A stretch of DNA of 25,271 nt from an uncultured Pseudoxanthomonas sp. (GTDB taxonomy: Bacteria > Pseudomonadota > Gammaproteobacteria > Xanthomonadales > Xanthomonadaceae), in assembly GCA_937975725.1 (NCBI GenBank), contig CALJUL010000027.1, positions 1-25,271 on the forward strand, written 5' to 3'. Positions 1-8,430 of this stretch are shown here, piece after piece. The notes below the pieces were generated by a model that worked only from the letters and a program-made list of their open reading frames with translations, searched no databases and was not told where the DNA came from. How positions within the stretch are numbered: position 1 is the first letter of the stretch; every line of letters begins with the position of its first letter. Position numbers and translations under genes: made by a program.

Positions 1-200
1 GTATTGAATACAATACAAAGACAAAATTAGAAAAAATATTCCAAGTGAAATACTTGCTTTCTTTTCTATAACTATCTCTTGCATCCACGCTGCTCCAACG
101 CCTGCATTCACCAATGACGGCCGCTACCGCACCAATTCCAGAACCACTAGGCGCCTCATCTTGGAAGCATTGCGCACGACAGCACTTGAGTGCTGCGAAT
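1..200 (-). other. Open frame running off the left edge, downstream of a decayed RHS core
   Basis: Reading minus, the frame whose codons begin at plus positions congruent to 2 modulo 3 has no stop from about 330 down to base 1. The part below base 200 encodes residues such as PSGSGIGAVAAVIGE, followed by a Lys/Arg/Tyr-rich and then aromatic stretch. The frame is not the one that carries the best RHS homology just upstream. The DNA is AT-rich, where a frame of this length can arise by chance. It could be an orphan RHS tip, or nothing. I do not recognise the product. Confidence 0.2.
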
Positions 201-475
201 TTCTTCGCTGTCGAGGCGACCCGCCAGTCAACCCAATTGGGCCCGACTGCGTACACCATCCCAATCGCGCATCGTAGTATCGACTGACATTGGTACCATA
301 GCCCCGTCTCCCGATCGTAGTATTAGTCGGGGGCCGGACGTTGAGGCCACGCTGCTGTCCAGCGTCGCCCTACAATCAAAAGCATAGTCACTGATCCGCC
401 ACACCACTACCTTGGCGCTTTTGGTCACGATCTCCGGCCAACCCAGATGACCCCGCATGGATCATGCTGATCGCG
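200..475 (-). pseudogene. Remnant of a second RHS core 3' end, frameshifted
   Basis: The minus-strand translation matches the C-terminal core of the intact RHS protein encoded next to it, but in pieces. At about 450-340 one frame reads GHLGWPEIVTKSAKVVVW, against DHLGRPEIATNSAKAVVW in the intact copy. At about 330-300 another frame reads YYDRETGLWY, against QYFDQETGLWY. At about 290-230 a third frame reads RYYDARLGWCTQSGPIGL, against RYYDARLGRYTQSDPIGL. At least two frameshifts separate these blocks, so it cannot encode a working core. Homology fades below about 230. RHS loci often carry displaced 3' ends downstream of the active gene, and this fits that pattern. The outer limits are approximate. 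Confidence 0.75.
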
Positions 476-522
476 CCGCCCTGGATCATCGCCAGCGGCA
501 TGTTTGAGAATGAGTAGTATGC

Positions 523-537
523 AAGCCTCTCAGGCTT
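523..537 (-). terminator. Weak hairpin downstream of the lipoprotein gene
   Basis: AAGCCT and AGGCTT form a perfect 6-bp stem around a 3-nt loop, about 30 nt past the stop codon of the lipoprotein gene. No T-run follows on the minus strand, so a terminator function is only a possibility. Confidence 0.25.
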
Positions 538-565
538 ATAGCTGACTACGAAACCCCGGGGCAAT

Positions 566-1180
566 TCACTTTGACAGCTTGGGAGTGGACTCGGCGACTA
601 TCGAGTCATCTGCACTCTTGACCCCTTCCCATGCTCCCAGCTCCTCGAATAGGTATCGCTTAGCCAAAATTCTTGATCTGAACATGTACTCGTTGCAGGC
701 ATCATTCCAACTCAAAGGACTCTTGAGGTCGAACAACGCAGCCACATCCAGCTCAAGCTGCTCTACGCTTCTGCCCACTACCGAAACCGTCCCCGACTTG
801 GCCTCTCCATAACAGCCAGACTTGCCGGGCATAAAGCTGAGACCAGAACCAAACACCACTCTGACATTCTTGCTCGGAATCTGAAAGACCTCTCCTTCGC
901 TTAGATCGCCATCAAAGAACAGGGTCACCTTGAGAAAGCGCTCTGTATCGACACCGCCGCTGGAGTACTCGCGAACTCCGACAACCAACGAGCCTCCCCT
1001 CGATATACGGTTACAAGCTATTGCGGCCTCTCGTGCGTCAACGTTACTGCATGACGATACGGCTGGAGATGCGCCATCCACAAAGAATGTCGACTCCTTT
1101 CGTTCGGCATGAATTGTTGTACAACCGCCCAACAAACACGCAACTGCTAATAGTGATTTAAGCTTCCTCGACCTATTCAT
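566..1180 (-). CDS. Small lipoprotein, candidate immunity or partner of the RHS protein
   Basis: This encodes a 204-residue protein with a basic N-terminus, a short hydrophobic segment and a lipobox LGGC with the lipid-modified Cys at residue 20. It should therefore be a membrane-anchored lipoprotein facing the periplasm. The mature part has four more cysteines (44, 56, 123, 162), enough for two disulfides, and looks rich in beta strands. I recognise no domain family. The ATG at 1180 overlaps the RHS stop codon as ATGA, with an AAAGGTG ribosome site about 10 nt upstream, so the two genes are translationally coupled. A GTG at 1195 is an in-frame alternative. Immunity genes normally lie directly after their toxin gene, so an immunity role is plausible but inferred from position only. 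Its GC content is as low as that of its neighbour. Confidence 0.8.
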   Translation of the reverse strand: MNRSRKLKSLLAVACLLGGCTTIHAERKESTFFVDGASPAVSSCSNVDAREAAIACNRISRGGSLVVGVREYSSGGVDTERFLKVTLFFDGDLSEGEVFQIPSKNVRVVFGSGLSFMPGKSGCYGEAKSGTVSVVGRSVEQLELDVAALFDLKSPLSWNDACNEYMFRSRILAKRYLFEELGAWEGVKSADDSIVAESTPKLSK

Positions 1181-4100
1181 TGCATGCAACCGCACCTTTC
1201 GTTGGGTTTAGCTCGCTCGGCTCGCATCGCAGCCTCCTTAAATATTTCCTCATGCGCTTGATCACCCCAACTTCTATTAGGATGAAGAACCTCATGAACG
1301 AGAGTGTCATATAGGTGTTTGATTCCATCAGCGTCGAGAGGCTCTAGATATTTGTCACTGATATAGATCTGTCGCGTCAAGGGATTCCACATACCCCAAG
1401 TCTGCGTACCATCTAGCTTAGGCGGCCCAAAATCCTTTGTTCTCGGATACTTACTAGGAAACTTAAGATCAGTTTCCATCTCCTTTGCAAGAGCGTACAG
1501 ACAGTCTATGTCTTCCTGCGTTAAACCAAGGGAATCAAAGTAATTAACTGGATTTCCGCCGACATACCCATATGTATTCGATCCCCCCCCCAAACCGATC
1601 GGGTCAGATTGCGTATACCTCCCCAGCCTTGCATCGTAGTACCGGTTGACGTTGTACCAAAGACCAGTCTCCTGATCGAAGTACTGCCCAGGGAATCCGA
1701 TGTTCAGCCCGCCAATACCATCCAGCGCCACAACGCGATCAAACGCATAGTTATTGGCACGCCATACCACAGCTTTGGCGCTATTGGTCGCAATTTCAGG
1801 CCGCCCCAGATGGTCTCCATGCACCCAATAGATCTGCTGGTTACGCACGATGCCAACCAACTCGCCGCCGAACCATAGGTAATTGGTCCACAAGTCGTTC
1901 TCATCGCGATGCTCACTCATCAACCGACTGTCAGGACCATAGACATACCGATAGTGACCGTGACTCGGAGCAGCCTTCCATGCACGTTCATTGAAAGCGT
2001 TGTAACCATAGCCGATGTTTTCCGTCGTGCTCCCGTTGAAATGCGAGACAGAAGTCATGTTCAGATACGTGCCATAGCCATAGCTGGCTACGTACCGACC
2101 ATGGTCATGAGTCCATGTAAGATTACCCAGCGTGTCGTACTGATACTCGACAGGGCGATTCGGCGAAATTCCCGTCAACAAAGACACACGATTGCTATTG
2201 ACATCAATCGAATACGTACCTGCTCCCAATGTTGATCCAGAGGCAGATGTTCTATTGCCATTGGCATCGTAGCTGAATGACTGATTGCCCGCTCCAGTAA
2301 CTCCAACAAGCCTGAACAGCGCATCATAGGCATAGCTCTGACTCAAGCTGGCATTTGCAGAATTGGTCGCCTGGGTGATCTGACCGTCAGCATCATAGCT
2401 ATAAGCGAGATTTTGCAGGGCAGAAGTGCCATTCACAACAGTGCTTGATGTCAATCTCCCATCAAGATCCAGAGGCCGGCTTCTTGTCAACCCATTGCCA
2501 TAGGCGGTATCAATAGAAGTACCAAACGGTGCGTACTTGGCGCCAGAAACTATCGGCGTTATTACGCCACCCAAGTTGACGGTCATGGCCAACAATTTTC
2601 CGGCCGCGTATCCGTAGCCCACCGCCATCTGATTTGGATAAGAAATGGAATTCAGTCTACCCACAGCATCGTAGTAATAACGCGTCCAGTAGTCACTTTG
2701 AACACCAAAGGCGGTCGTCAATTCACGACGAATACTGAGCCGCCCATCGGGCTGATAAGCGAAATGGATCGTGCTTCCGCTGGCCTCGACGTTGCAGAGC
2801 CGTCCTTTACCATTGGTGCACCAGTCATAGCCAAAGCTCCGGTTGTCGCTGGCACTGCCGTACCACGTGATGCGTCCAAGGCTATCGTAATTGTAAGAAA
2901 TGGAGCTCCCGTCATTACGCGTCACCTTGGCTAGTTGCCCCGAAGCGTTGTACTGGTAAGTAGTAGAGCCCGTATCCGGACTGTACTGCGCCCAAAGTTG
3001 TCCAAATCCATCATAGGCATATGTGGTAATTTTTCCGCGAGGATCCGTCACCTTCGTGATTCTGTTGCCGGCATCGTACTGAAAATACGTCGTCTGGTTT
3101 AGAGGATTGGTCGACGATATAACTCGACCAAGCGCATCGTACACGATATTCGTATCGCGCCCCTGGGAATCCTTGACCATCTGGATGTTCCCATTAAGGT
3201 CATACACATATCGCACATTACGGCCATAGTTCCCCCGACTAGCACGAGGACGGCTTAGCTCATCGTAATCGGTAAATAATGAGCGCGCCAATGCAGGGGT
3301 CTGAACGAGCACCTGGCCGTATTCAACACACTCTTGCATTCCTTCGATTTTTCGCCAACGGACGCATTGCGATTGATACTGTGGCATGTCTGCATAAACG
3401 GCTGCACTTGTGATATTGCTGGCAGCGTCGTAAGAGAGCCTTAGCTCCTCTTTCGTTCCACCGCCTGCAAGTGCACCAGTGTGAATCCGATACAGTGAAG
3501 TTTGCCGCAACTGGATGTCATAGGCATAATTCGTAGTAACCCCTTCTGCCGTTGTAATTGACGACACAAGTCCGTTCGCGCCGTATACATATGTCGTATC
3601 AGCAGCCGTTGTCCCATCTGGATATGAGCGGATTCGGCTGACTCGCCCTCTAGCATCATATAGGTAGTCAGTCAGATCTCCATTTATGCCCATGACCCGC
3701 CCAGGCTGGCCAAGACCATTATGGTTACTGAAAATGGTCTGATGCCCCAAGCTGTTGCCTATAGAGATCAGGTTCCCTTGCGGATCGTATTGTGTAGTGG
3801 TTAGATCGCCCGCCGCTGCCAAGGGGCCGTCCACAGAAACCGATGCCAGCATGCCAGGCGACTGAACGCCGCCAGATCCGGACCCATATGTTGCATACGT
3901 GAACCATGTTTCACGCGATTGATTTGCAACGCCGTATGGCGAGAGGTTGGTTTCCACAATCCTCGTGATTCTATTCAAAGCATCGTGGTCATAGCTGGTC
4001 CGCGAAACTCCAGCAATAGTGACGCTTAGAATTAGGTTCCTGGTCGAATGCCAGGCATATTGCGTTGTCCGCTGCAATGGCGTGCCCAAAGCTTCCACCT

Positions 4101-5475
4101 TCTGCAGAAGCTGTCCTTTTGCATTGTAGACATATGCAGTCTTATTATTCAGATGATCCGACCGCATGGCTGGATAGCCATTTGCATCATACTCAGTCAA
4201 CGCATAAGTTGCGATGGGACAATAGCCACTCGGGTGCCCCGTCGTCGAAATATGCTTGCCGTCCTGGAATTTATAAGTGGCTTGCTTTCCGAGTGGATTC
4301 GTCTCCAGAACCGTCAATAAACCATTGGCGCCGCGCGTATAAGTAAAAGTGTACTTCTCTTGCCCGTTATGATGGCTACTGGTTGCATAGCCATTCGCAT
4401 CGTAGGTAAAAGTTGAATAACGAATTCCGTTATAAGACTTCCCCGTCAAAGCGGTCGGATCGGTAGACACCTCATAGTGATAACCGACAGCGGTGACGGG
4501 CGTACCGGGCCGATAAGCGCCCAGCAAACGATGCAAGCCGGTCCCGAATGTATTTGCATTGTAGACGTAGCTATGGATATTTCCGGCCGGATCGCGAACC
4601 CCCATCATCATGCCCTGCGTCCAGGAAAATTCAACATATCGTCCCGAAGTGTGGGTTACGCGGTAAGGGTACGTCCCATTAACATACGAGAATACCCATT
4701 CGATGTTGTTCAGGTTGCGAATTAAAGAGATGTATCCCGCGGAAGAGTAGATCTCGAATCCATTTTCTTCCGTGTAATGATGGAAGCTCCCATTTGGCTG
4801 CGGCACGATTCTTGCAATCGGCTGGGGCTTGTCTTCGTAGAAGATGCCATCCCCGCCTTTTATGTATTTGATGGTTCTGCCATCCGGGCGCCAGGCGTAA
4901 ATTACGGCGTTCGATCCAATGCCGCAGGTGCCGCCACCAGGCCGCGGAAAGCAACTGTTGACGTCAGTTGTCCCGAATGTCAGTGCATAGTCGAAGCTGC
5001 TGACCCAATGCTTTCCGAAGATTCCCGCACCCCGCCAGAAGTGGTTATAGGTCCTGGCTAATGTCAATGGCATTTCGCCGGACGTCGTGAAATCAAGTTC
5101 AACCTCAATCTTGTTCCCTGTCGAAATGATGATGGGGTTGCCCTTCTTGTTGCAGGGATCTTCGGTTGCATTCGTAGGAAGGTCAGTGGTAGTTGGGGTA
5201 GATACCAAAGTCCCTTCGCTCCCGTTGGGCTCATTCCTACCGGAAGTGGATCCATAGCGCCCCAGTAGCTCGGGCCGTTCGATCAGGCTTGGATGTACAC
5301 ACCGTCCACCAATTGGAACTAACCCCCAAGAGGTACACTGCTCATAAACTTCGATCGTACTCACTTGAGTCGTCTCGGCCCGTGTGACTTGTGAACATCC
5401 AAGTCCCGTGACCAGCACGACTCCCATCGTCGCACCCAGTCCCTTCCGAAACTTCATGTTGCGGAAATTCGCCAT
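1177..5475 (-). CDS. Exported RHS/YD-repeat protein with a C-terminal HExxH tip (probable polymorphic toxin)
   Basis: The product has 1,432 residues. Residues 1-33 form a signal peptide, with a possible signal peptidase I site after TRA33; Cys27 follows GLG, a poor lipobox. A DUF6531-like segment lies at about 112-165 (NPIIISTGNKIEVELDF). Many YD repeats (YDALGR, YDANGN and similar) follow and should build the hollow beta-cocoon. The conserved core ends with YYDARLGRYTQSDPIGL, DPIGL being at 1291-1295 and DSLGL at 1314-1318. In this family the toxin tip is released by cleavage near this point. The 114-residue tip (1319-1432) contains HEVLH (1394-1398) and a second His-Glu-Glu (1408-1410) followed by IF. 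This spacing resembles SprT-like zincins, so a zinc peptidase toxin is inferred. No PAAR or other type VI domain is seen. The ATG at 5475 is preferred over the TTG at 5481, which abuts the ribosome site. Confidence 0.9.
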   Translation of the reverse strand: MANFRNMKFRKGLGATMGVVLVTGLGCSQVTRAETTQVSTIEVYEQCTSWGLVPIGGRCVHPSLIERPELLGRYGSTSGRNEPNGSEGTLVSTPTTTDLPTNATEDPCNKKGNPIIISTGNKIEVELDFTTSGEMPLTLARTYNHFWRGAGIFGKHWVSSFDYALTFGTTDVNSCFPRPGGGTCGIGSNAVIYAWRPDGRTIKYIKGGDGIFYEDKPQPIARIVPQPNGSFHHYTEENGFEIYSSAGYISLIRNLNNIEWVFSYVNGTYPYRVTHTSGRYVEFSWTQGMMMGVRDPAGNIHSYVYNANTFGTGLHRLLGAYRPGTPVTAVGYHYEVSTDPTALTGKSYNGIRYSTFTYDANGYATSSHHNGQEKYTFTYTRGANGLLTVLETNPLGKQATYKFQDGKHISTTGHPSGYCPIATYALTEYDANGYPAMRSDHLNNKTAYVYNAKGQLLQKVEALGTPLQRTTQYAWHSTRNLILSVTIAGVSRTSYDHDALNRITRIVETNLSPYGVANQSRETWFTYATYGSGSGGVQSPGMLASVSVDGPLAAAGDLTTTQYDPQGNLISIGNSLGHQTIFSNHNGLGQPGRVMGINGDLTDYLYDARGRVSRIRSYPDGTTAADTTYVYGANGLVSSITTAEGVTTNYAYDIQLRQTSLYRIHTGALAGGGTKEELRLSYDAASNITSAAVYADMPQYQSQCVRWRKIEGMQECVEYGQVLVQTPALARSLFTDYDELSRPRASRGNYGRNVRYVYDLNGNIQMVKDSQGRDTNIVYDALGRVISSTNPLNQTTYFQYDAGNRITKVTDPRGKITTYAYDGFGQLWAQYSPDTGSTTYQYNASGQLAKVTRNDGSSISYNYDSLGRITWYGSASDNRSFGYDWCTNGKGRLCNVEASGSTIHFAYQPDGRLSIRRELTTAFGVQSDYWTRYYYDAVGRLNSISYPNQMAVGYGYAAGKLLAMTVNLGGVITPIVSGAKYAPFGTSIDTAYGNGLTRSRPLDLDGRLTSSTVVNGTSALQNLAYSYDADGQITQATNSANASLSQSYAYDALFRLVGVTGAGNQSFSYDANGNRTSASGSTLGAGTYSIDVNSNRVSLLTGISPNRPVEYQYDTLGNLTWTHDHGRYVASYGYGTYLNMTSVSHFNGSTTENIGYGYNAFNERAWKAAPSHGHYRYVYGPDSRLMSEHRDENDLWTNYLWFGGELVGIVRNQQIYWVHGDHLGRPEIATNSAKAVVWRANNYAFDRVVALDGIGGLNIGFPGQYFDQETGLWYNVNRYYDARLGRYTQSDPIGLGGGSNTYGYVGGNPVNYFDSLGLTQEDIDCLYALAKEMETDLKFPSKYPRTKDFGPPKLDGTQTWGMWNPLTRQIYISDKYLEPLDADGIKHLYDTLVHEVLHPNRSWGDQAHEEIFKEAAMRAERAKPNERCGCMQ

Positions 5476-5481
5476 CTTCAA

Positions 5482-5488
5482 CTCCTTT
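5482..5488 (-). promoter_or_regulatory. Ribosome binding site deciding the RHS start
   Basis: On the minus strand AAAGGAG lies about 7 nt before the ATG at 5475, an ideal spacing. The in-frame TTG at 5481 directly touches this site and cannot be served by it. The protein should therefore begin MANFRN, two residues shorter than the longest open frame. Confidence 0.7.
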
Positions 5489-5762
5489 TGTGATGAGGCC
5501 CAGGCGTTTCGCCATTCTCCTCATGGTTTCAGCTTTTTCGCACGTTTCTTGTGTTGTGAATGGATGCACTGAACAGTCAGTCTTCCCCCAACCCATGGAA
5601 TCAACTTCCCGTCCGTTCCTGACCAAAATCTTTGGCCCCCGTACATCAACAGGCCGCCCATAGGCGCGAAGGTATCTCAGTGAAAGAGCGCTTGGAAGTC
5701 ACAACGGATGGTAAATGCACTTACTTACCCAAATACCCTTAGCGCCCCTCGGTTCTTCCCAC

Positions 5763-6068
5763 TTATTCCGATTGGCTCAAGAGTCCCGAAGCCAGATTTC
5801 GGCCAGGAGTAGCCAAGGGAATACCTGAGACATCCGTTGCGGCTCGATCATTTGGTACACATGCATACATAGCCTGCGGCGGATTATGGCAATCCACCTC
5901 TTTGCAGATCGCCCGGGTCCGCCAATCGACTGACGCAGGCAAACCGCTTTCGCTGTCCACGCATGAGGAAAGGCACGAAGTCACGGCCTTATTGTTGTGA
6001 CGACAGGATACCGATATTAATGCGTTGGCCCAGAGTTGAAACAGCGCGATCCAGGCAAGCCTCATCAT
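5763..6068 (-). CDS. Possible small exported Cys-rich protein
   Basis: This is a 101-residue open frame beginning MMRLAWIALFQLW, with about 20 residues that read as a signal peptide. The remainder contains six cysteines (22, 32, 36, 55, 60, 70), a pattern seen in small disulfide-stabilised secreted proteins. No Shine-Dalgarno is visible before the ATG at 6068. A GTG at 6095 would extend it by nine residues but lies inside a perfect palindrome. No family is recognised. It lies in the same orientation as the RHS gene, about 290 nt upstream of it. Base composition is intermediate between the AT-rich island and the high-GC backbone. It could be a chance open frame; the signal peptide and the cysteines are the only support. 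Confidence 0.4.
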   Translation of the reverse strand: MMRLAWIALFQLWANALISVSCRHNNKAVTSCLSSCVDSESGLPASVDWRTRAICKEVDCHNPPQAMYACVPNDRAATDVSGIPLATPGRNLASGLLSQSE

Positions 6069-6086
6069 CGAGACAACGCCATACGT

Positions 6087-6106
6087 GTGACACAAGCCTG
6101 TGTCAC
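6087..6106. promoter_or_regulatory. Perfect palindrome, candidate operator
   Basis: The sequence GTGACACAAGCCTGTGTCAC has perfect 8-bp arms around a 4-bp spacer. It lies 18 bp upstream of the ATG of the small Cys-rich open frame and at the edge of the AT-rich region. The half-sites are too far apart for the CRP/Clp consensus (TGTGA-N6-TCACA). A dimeric repressor site is one reading, and a hairpin in RNA is another. Confidence 0.4.
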
Positions 6107-6242
6107 TTTAATTCCCGGCAAACGGAGAAGAAACGGACTATCAGCTTTGTGTGGAAACGAAGGCCAAGTAAGTTGATTGCCCCGCTTCCCGTCAACAACG
6201 ACGGCAGGTCAAGCGTGACCTTGTTGCGGCAACGCGCCCATC

Positions 6243-6270
6243 GCCTGGAGTCCTGCTTGGGACTCCAGGC
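6243..6270 (-). terminator. Strong hairpin downstream of the HDOD gene
   Basis: GCCTGGAGTCC and GGACTCCAGGC form a perfect 11-bp stem around a 6-nt loop, about 25 nt past the HDOD stop codon. No U-tract follows on the minus strand, but the stem strength and position suggest a transcript end. It also sits close to the GC-content boundary. Confidence 0.55.
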
Positions 6271-6295
6271 AAAACTGAAGAGAACCAACGCCGCT

Positions 6296-7417
6296 TCAGG
6301 CCGCCTGTTCCTCGACCCGCTCCTGCAGGGATTCGGCCAACTGCCGCCAGGCGGGTAGCTGGTCCAGCACGCCGAGGGACTTGAGATAGCCTTCGTCGAC
6401 CGGCTCGTTGCCGGCCAGGGCGCTGGCCACGTGCACGGCGCCGGGCACCCAGAAGCTGCGCAGGCTGCTGCGCTGCGGCTGGCGGTGGAAGGCCACCGCT
6501 TCGACGATCGGCATGGGCAGGCCCCACAGGCCCAGCAGGTAGGCGCCGGCCTCGGTGTGGCCGGGACGCTCGTCGTCCTCCTCCACCTCGGTGTCGCGCT
6601 CGTCGCGCACGCCGGGCAGCAGCAGGCCGATGTCGGCCAGCAGGGCCGCGGTGGCGCCCAGCTCGGCGCTGGTGCGCGGCAGGATCTTCGCGGCCAGGCG
6701 CGAGGCCAGCAGCGCCCGCTGTTGCAGCGCCGCGCGGTCGACGTGGGCGGAGGTCTTCATCGAGAACACTTCGCTGGCCAGCACCAGGTCGCGCAGCGTG
6801 CCCAGGCCCAGGCGGGTGACCGCGGCGCGCAGGTCGGTGATGGCGCGGCCGCTGGAGAAGTAGGCCGAGTTGCACAACTGCAGCACCTTGGCGGCGATGG
6901 CCGGGTCGCCGGCCACCAGGGTGGCGATGTCGCCGGCGTTGCCTTCGTTTTCTTCCAGCGCGCGGGTCAGCGCGAAGTACAGGTGCGGCGGCGACGGCAG
7001 GTGCTCGACGCGGCCGATGGCGCGGCGCAGGCGCGGGCTGTCCAGCAGGTCGCGCAGTTCCTCCAGGCTGTGGATCGCCTCCAGCACCGTCTCCGAGGCC
7101 AGCGGCAGCGGCAGGAAGCGGTGCGCCACGCCGATCAGCTTGATCGGGGCGGCGGCGCCGTCGGCGGTGCCTTCCAGCAGCGCGATGCGGATGGTTTCCG
7201 AACGCAGCGTGCGGATCTGTCCCAGCAGCGTGGCCGGCGGCAGGTCAGGCAGAGACGGGCCCACCATCACCGCATCGACCGGGCCGTTGGCCACGGCGAA
7301 CATGGCGGCCTTGCCGTCGGCCACCGTTTCCACGGTCCACTCGTCCCCCATGTCGCCGATGTAGTCGGACAGGTCTTCCGGCAGGCAAGCGGTGTCGCCC
7401 ACGTACAGGATGCGCAA
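6296..7417 (-). CDS. HDOD-domain protein with a degenerate receiver domain
   Basis: The product has 373 residues. Residues 1 to about 120 have the sequence pattern of a response-regulator receiver (MRILYVGD start), but the usual phosphoacceptor Asp aligns with Gly53 in VDAVMVGPSLPDL, so normal phosphorylation is not expected. Residues from about 130 to 330 form an HDOD domain (for example GDPAIAAKVLQLCNSAYFSS and TRLGLGTLRDLVLASEVF), a non-catalytic relative of HD phosphohydrolases used in signalling scaffolds. The start is a TTG at 7417 with GGGAGA 8 nt upstream. It is a cytoplasmic protein. The partner is unknown: it stands alone, about 130 nt downstream of mrfB in the same orientation. Other HDOD proteins act in c-di-GMP or stress signalling, but nothing here shows which. 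Confidence 0.85.
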   Translation of the reverse strand: MRILYVGDTACLPEDLSDYIGDMGDEWTVETVADGKAAMFAVANGPVDAVMVGPSLPDLPPATLLGQIRTLRSETIRIALLEGTADGAAAPIKLIGVAHRFLPLPLASETVLEAIHSLEELRDLLDSPRLRRAIGRVEHLPSPPHLYFALTRALEENEGNAGDIATLVAGDPAIAAKVLQLCNSAYFSSGRAITDLRAAVTRLGLGTLRDLVLASEVFSMKTSAHVDRAALQQRALLASRLAAKILPRTSAELGATAALLADIGLLLPGVRDERDTEVEEDDERPGHTEAGAYLLGLWGLPMPIVEAVAFHRQPQRSSLRSFWVPGAVHVASALAGNEPVDEGYLKSLGVLDQLPAWRQLAESLQERVEEQAA

Positions 7418-7545
7418 GGCAGTTCTCCCAGATCGTTGCGGTGGCGGGTGCGCGCCCGCATCAGGCGCGGCCCGGTTGTCATCTGGTCACGTTGTCGGCA
7501 GCGGCGGTCGATTCTTGAGTGTGATGCGGGAGACTGCGGCGCCCT

Positions 7546-8430
7546 TCACACCCCGTCTCCGGGCGCGGGCCCGGCATCGCCGTCCGCCAGGTGCCGCAAC
7601 AGGCGCGCCAGCGTCACCACGTCCTGGAAGTTGTGCAGCAGCACGCGGCGCAGCAGGCCGGCGTCGCCGCCGCGCAGGTAGTGCAGCCATGCGCCCGGCG
7701 CTTCCGAACCCGGCAGGTCGTCCTCGCGCACGATGCCCAGCGCGTTGCGCTCGATCGTGGCCAGCCGGCAATTCTCCCAGACGCCGCGGTAGCGGCGACG
7801 CGTGGGGAACAGCAGGTCGAGATGGTCGATGCCGGCCAGCGGCACGCCCTGCCGCGCCAGCCGGTAGCGCGCGGCCAGCAGCGGGGCGTCGTAGCAGCGG
7901 CCGTTGTAGCTGACCAGCCGCGTCTGCGGCGACAACCAGCCGGCGAATTCCCGCAGCATCGCCGGCTCAGCGGACAGGTGGGTGATCAGCAACTGCCGTA
8001 TCCGCAGTCCGCCGGGCACGAAGTCCGACGCGCTCACCATGAAGGCGCGCGTGCCGGTGCCGCCGGACAGGCCGGTGGTCTCGGTGTCGAAGAACAACAG
8101 GCCGCGCGCATTCAGCGGGCCGCAGCGCGCGAAGGCACCGTCGAAGCATCCAGGCACGTCGTCGAACGGCAGGGTCTGTTCCAGCATCCGCAAGCCCGGG
8201 GCGATCTCGCTGCCCGGCAGCGCGCGGTCGCAGGCGCGCGGCGGCGGCGCTTCGCGCGTGCGTTCGCGCAGGCCGAGCATGCGCCGCAGGGCGGGCAAGG
8301 GATCAGCCGCCGCCGCGATCGCGGCCGGCACGGCGGCAGCCGGGGCCGCTACCGCCGGCGCGGTGGCCGGCGCTCCGGCATGCCCGGCCTGGCGGCGCAG
8401 CCGTTGCAGGGCTTCCACGCTCGGGCTCAT
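7546..8430 (-). CDS. mrfB: MrfB/YprB-like DEDDh 3'-5' exonuclease (RNase H-like fold)
   Basis: The product has 294 residues. The catalytic set of a DEDDh exonuclease is visible: Asp115 and Glu117 in FFDTETTGL, Asp181 in YNGRCYDAPLL, and His266 and Asp270 in LHNFQD. This matches YprB/MrfB of Bacillus subtilis, the exonuclease partner of the MrfA helicase in UvrABC-independent repair of mitomycin C lesions. The N-terminal 45 residues are an Ala/Pro-rich low-complexity stretch. The protein ends soon after the nuclease domain and seems to lack the C-terminal TPR extension I recall for the Bacillus protein. Its ATG overlaps the helicase stop codon as ATGA, so the pair is coupled. The fold and partnership are well supported; the repair role is by homology. 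Confidence 0.85.
   Translation of the reverse strand: MSPSVEALQRLRRQAGHAGAPATAPAVAAPAAAVPAAIAAAADPLPALRRMLGLRERTREAPPPRACDRALPGSEIAPGLRMLEQTLPFDDVPGCFDGAFARCGPLNARGLLFFDTETTGLSGGTGTRAFMVSASDFVPGGLRIRQLLITHLSAEPAMLREFAGWLSPQTRLVSYNGRCYDAPLLAARYRLARQGVPLAGIDHLDLLFPTRRRYRGVWENCRLATIERNALGIVREDDLPGSEAPGAWLHYLRGGDAGLLRRVLLHNFQDVVTLARLLRHLADGDAGPAPGDGV

Noticed and set aside
5342..5626. 94-codon minus-strand open frame over the start of the RHS gene
   Set aside because: It overlaps the RHS signal peptide in another frame and its product has no features. The RHS start has a strong ribosome site.
6086..6107. CRP/Clp binding site at the palindrome
   Set aside because: The two half-sites TGTGA and TCAC are 12 bp apart, not 6, so the spacing is wrong for this family.
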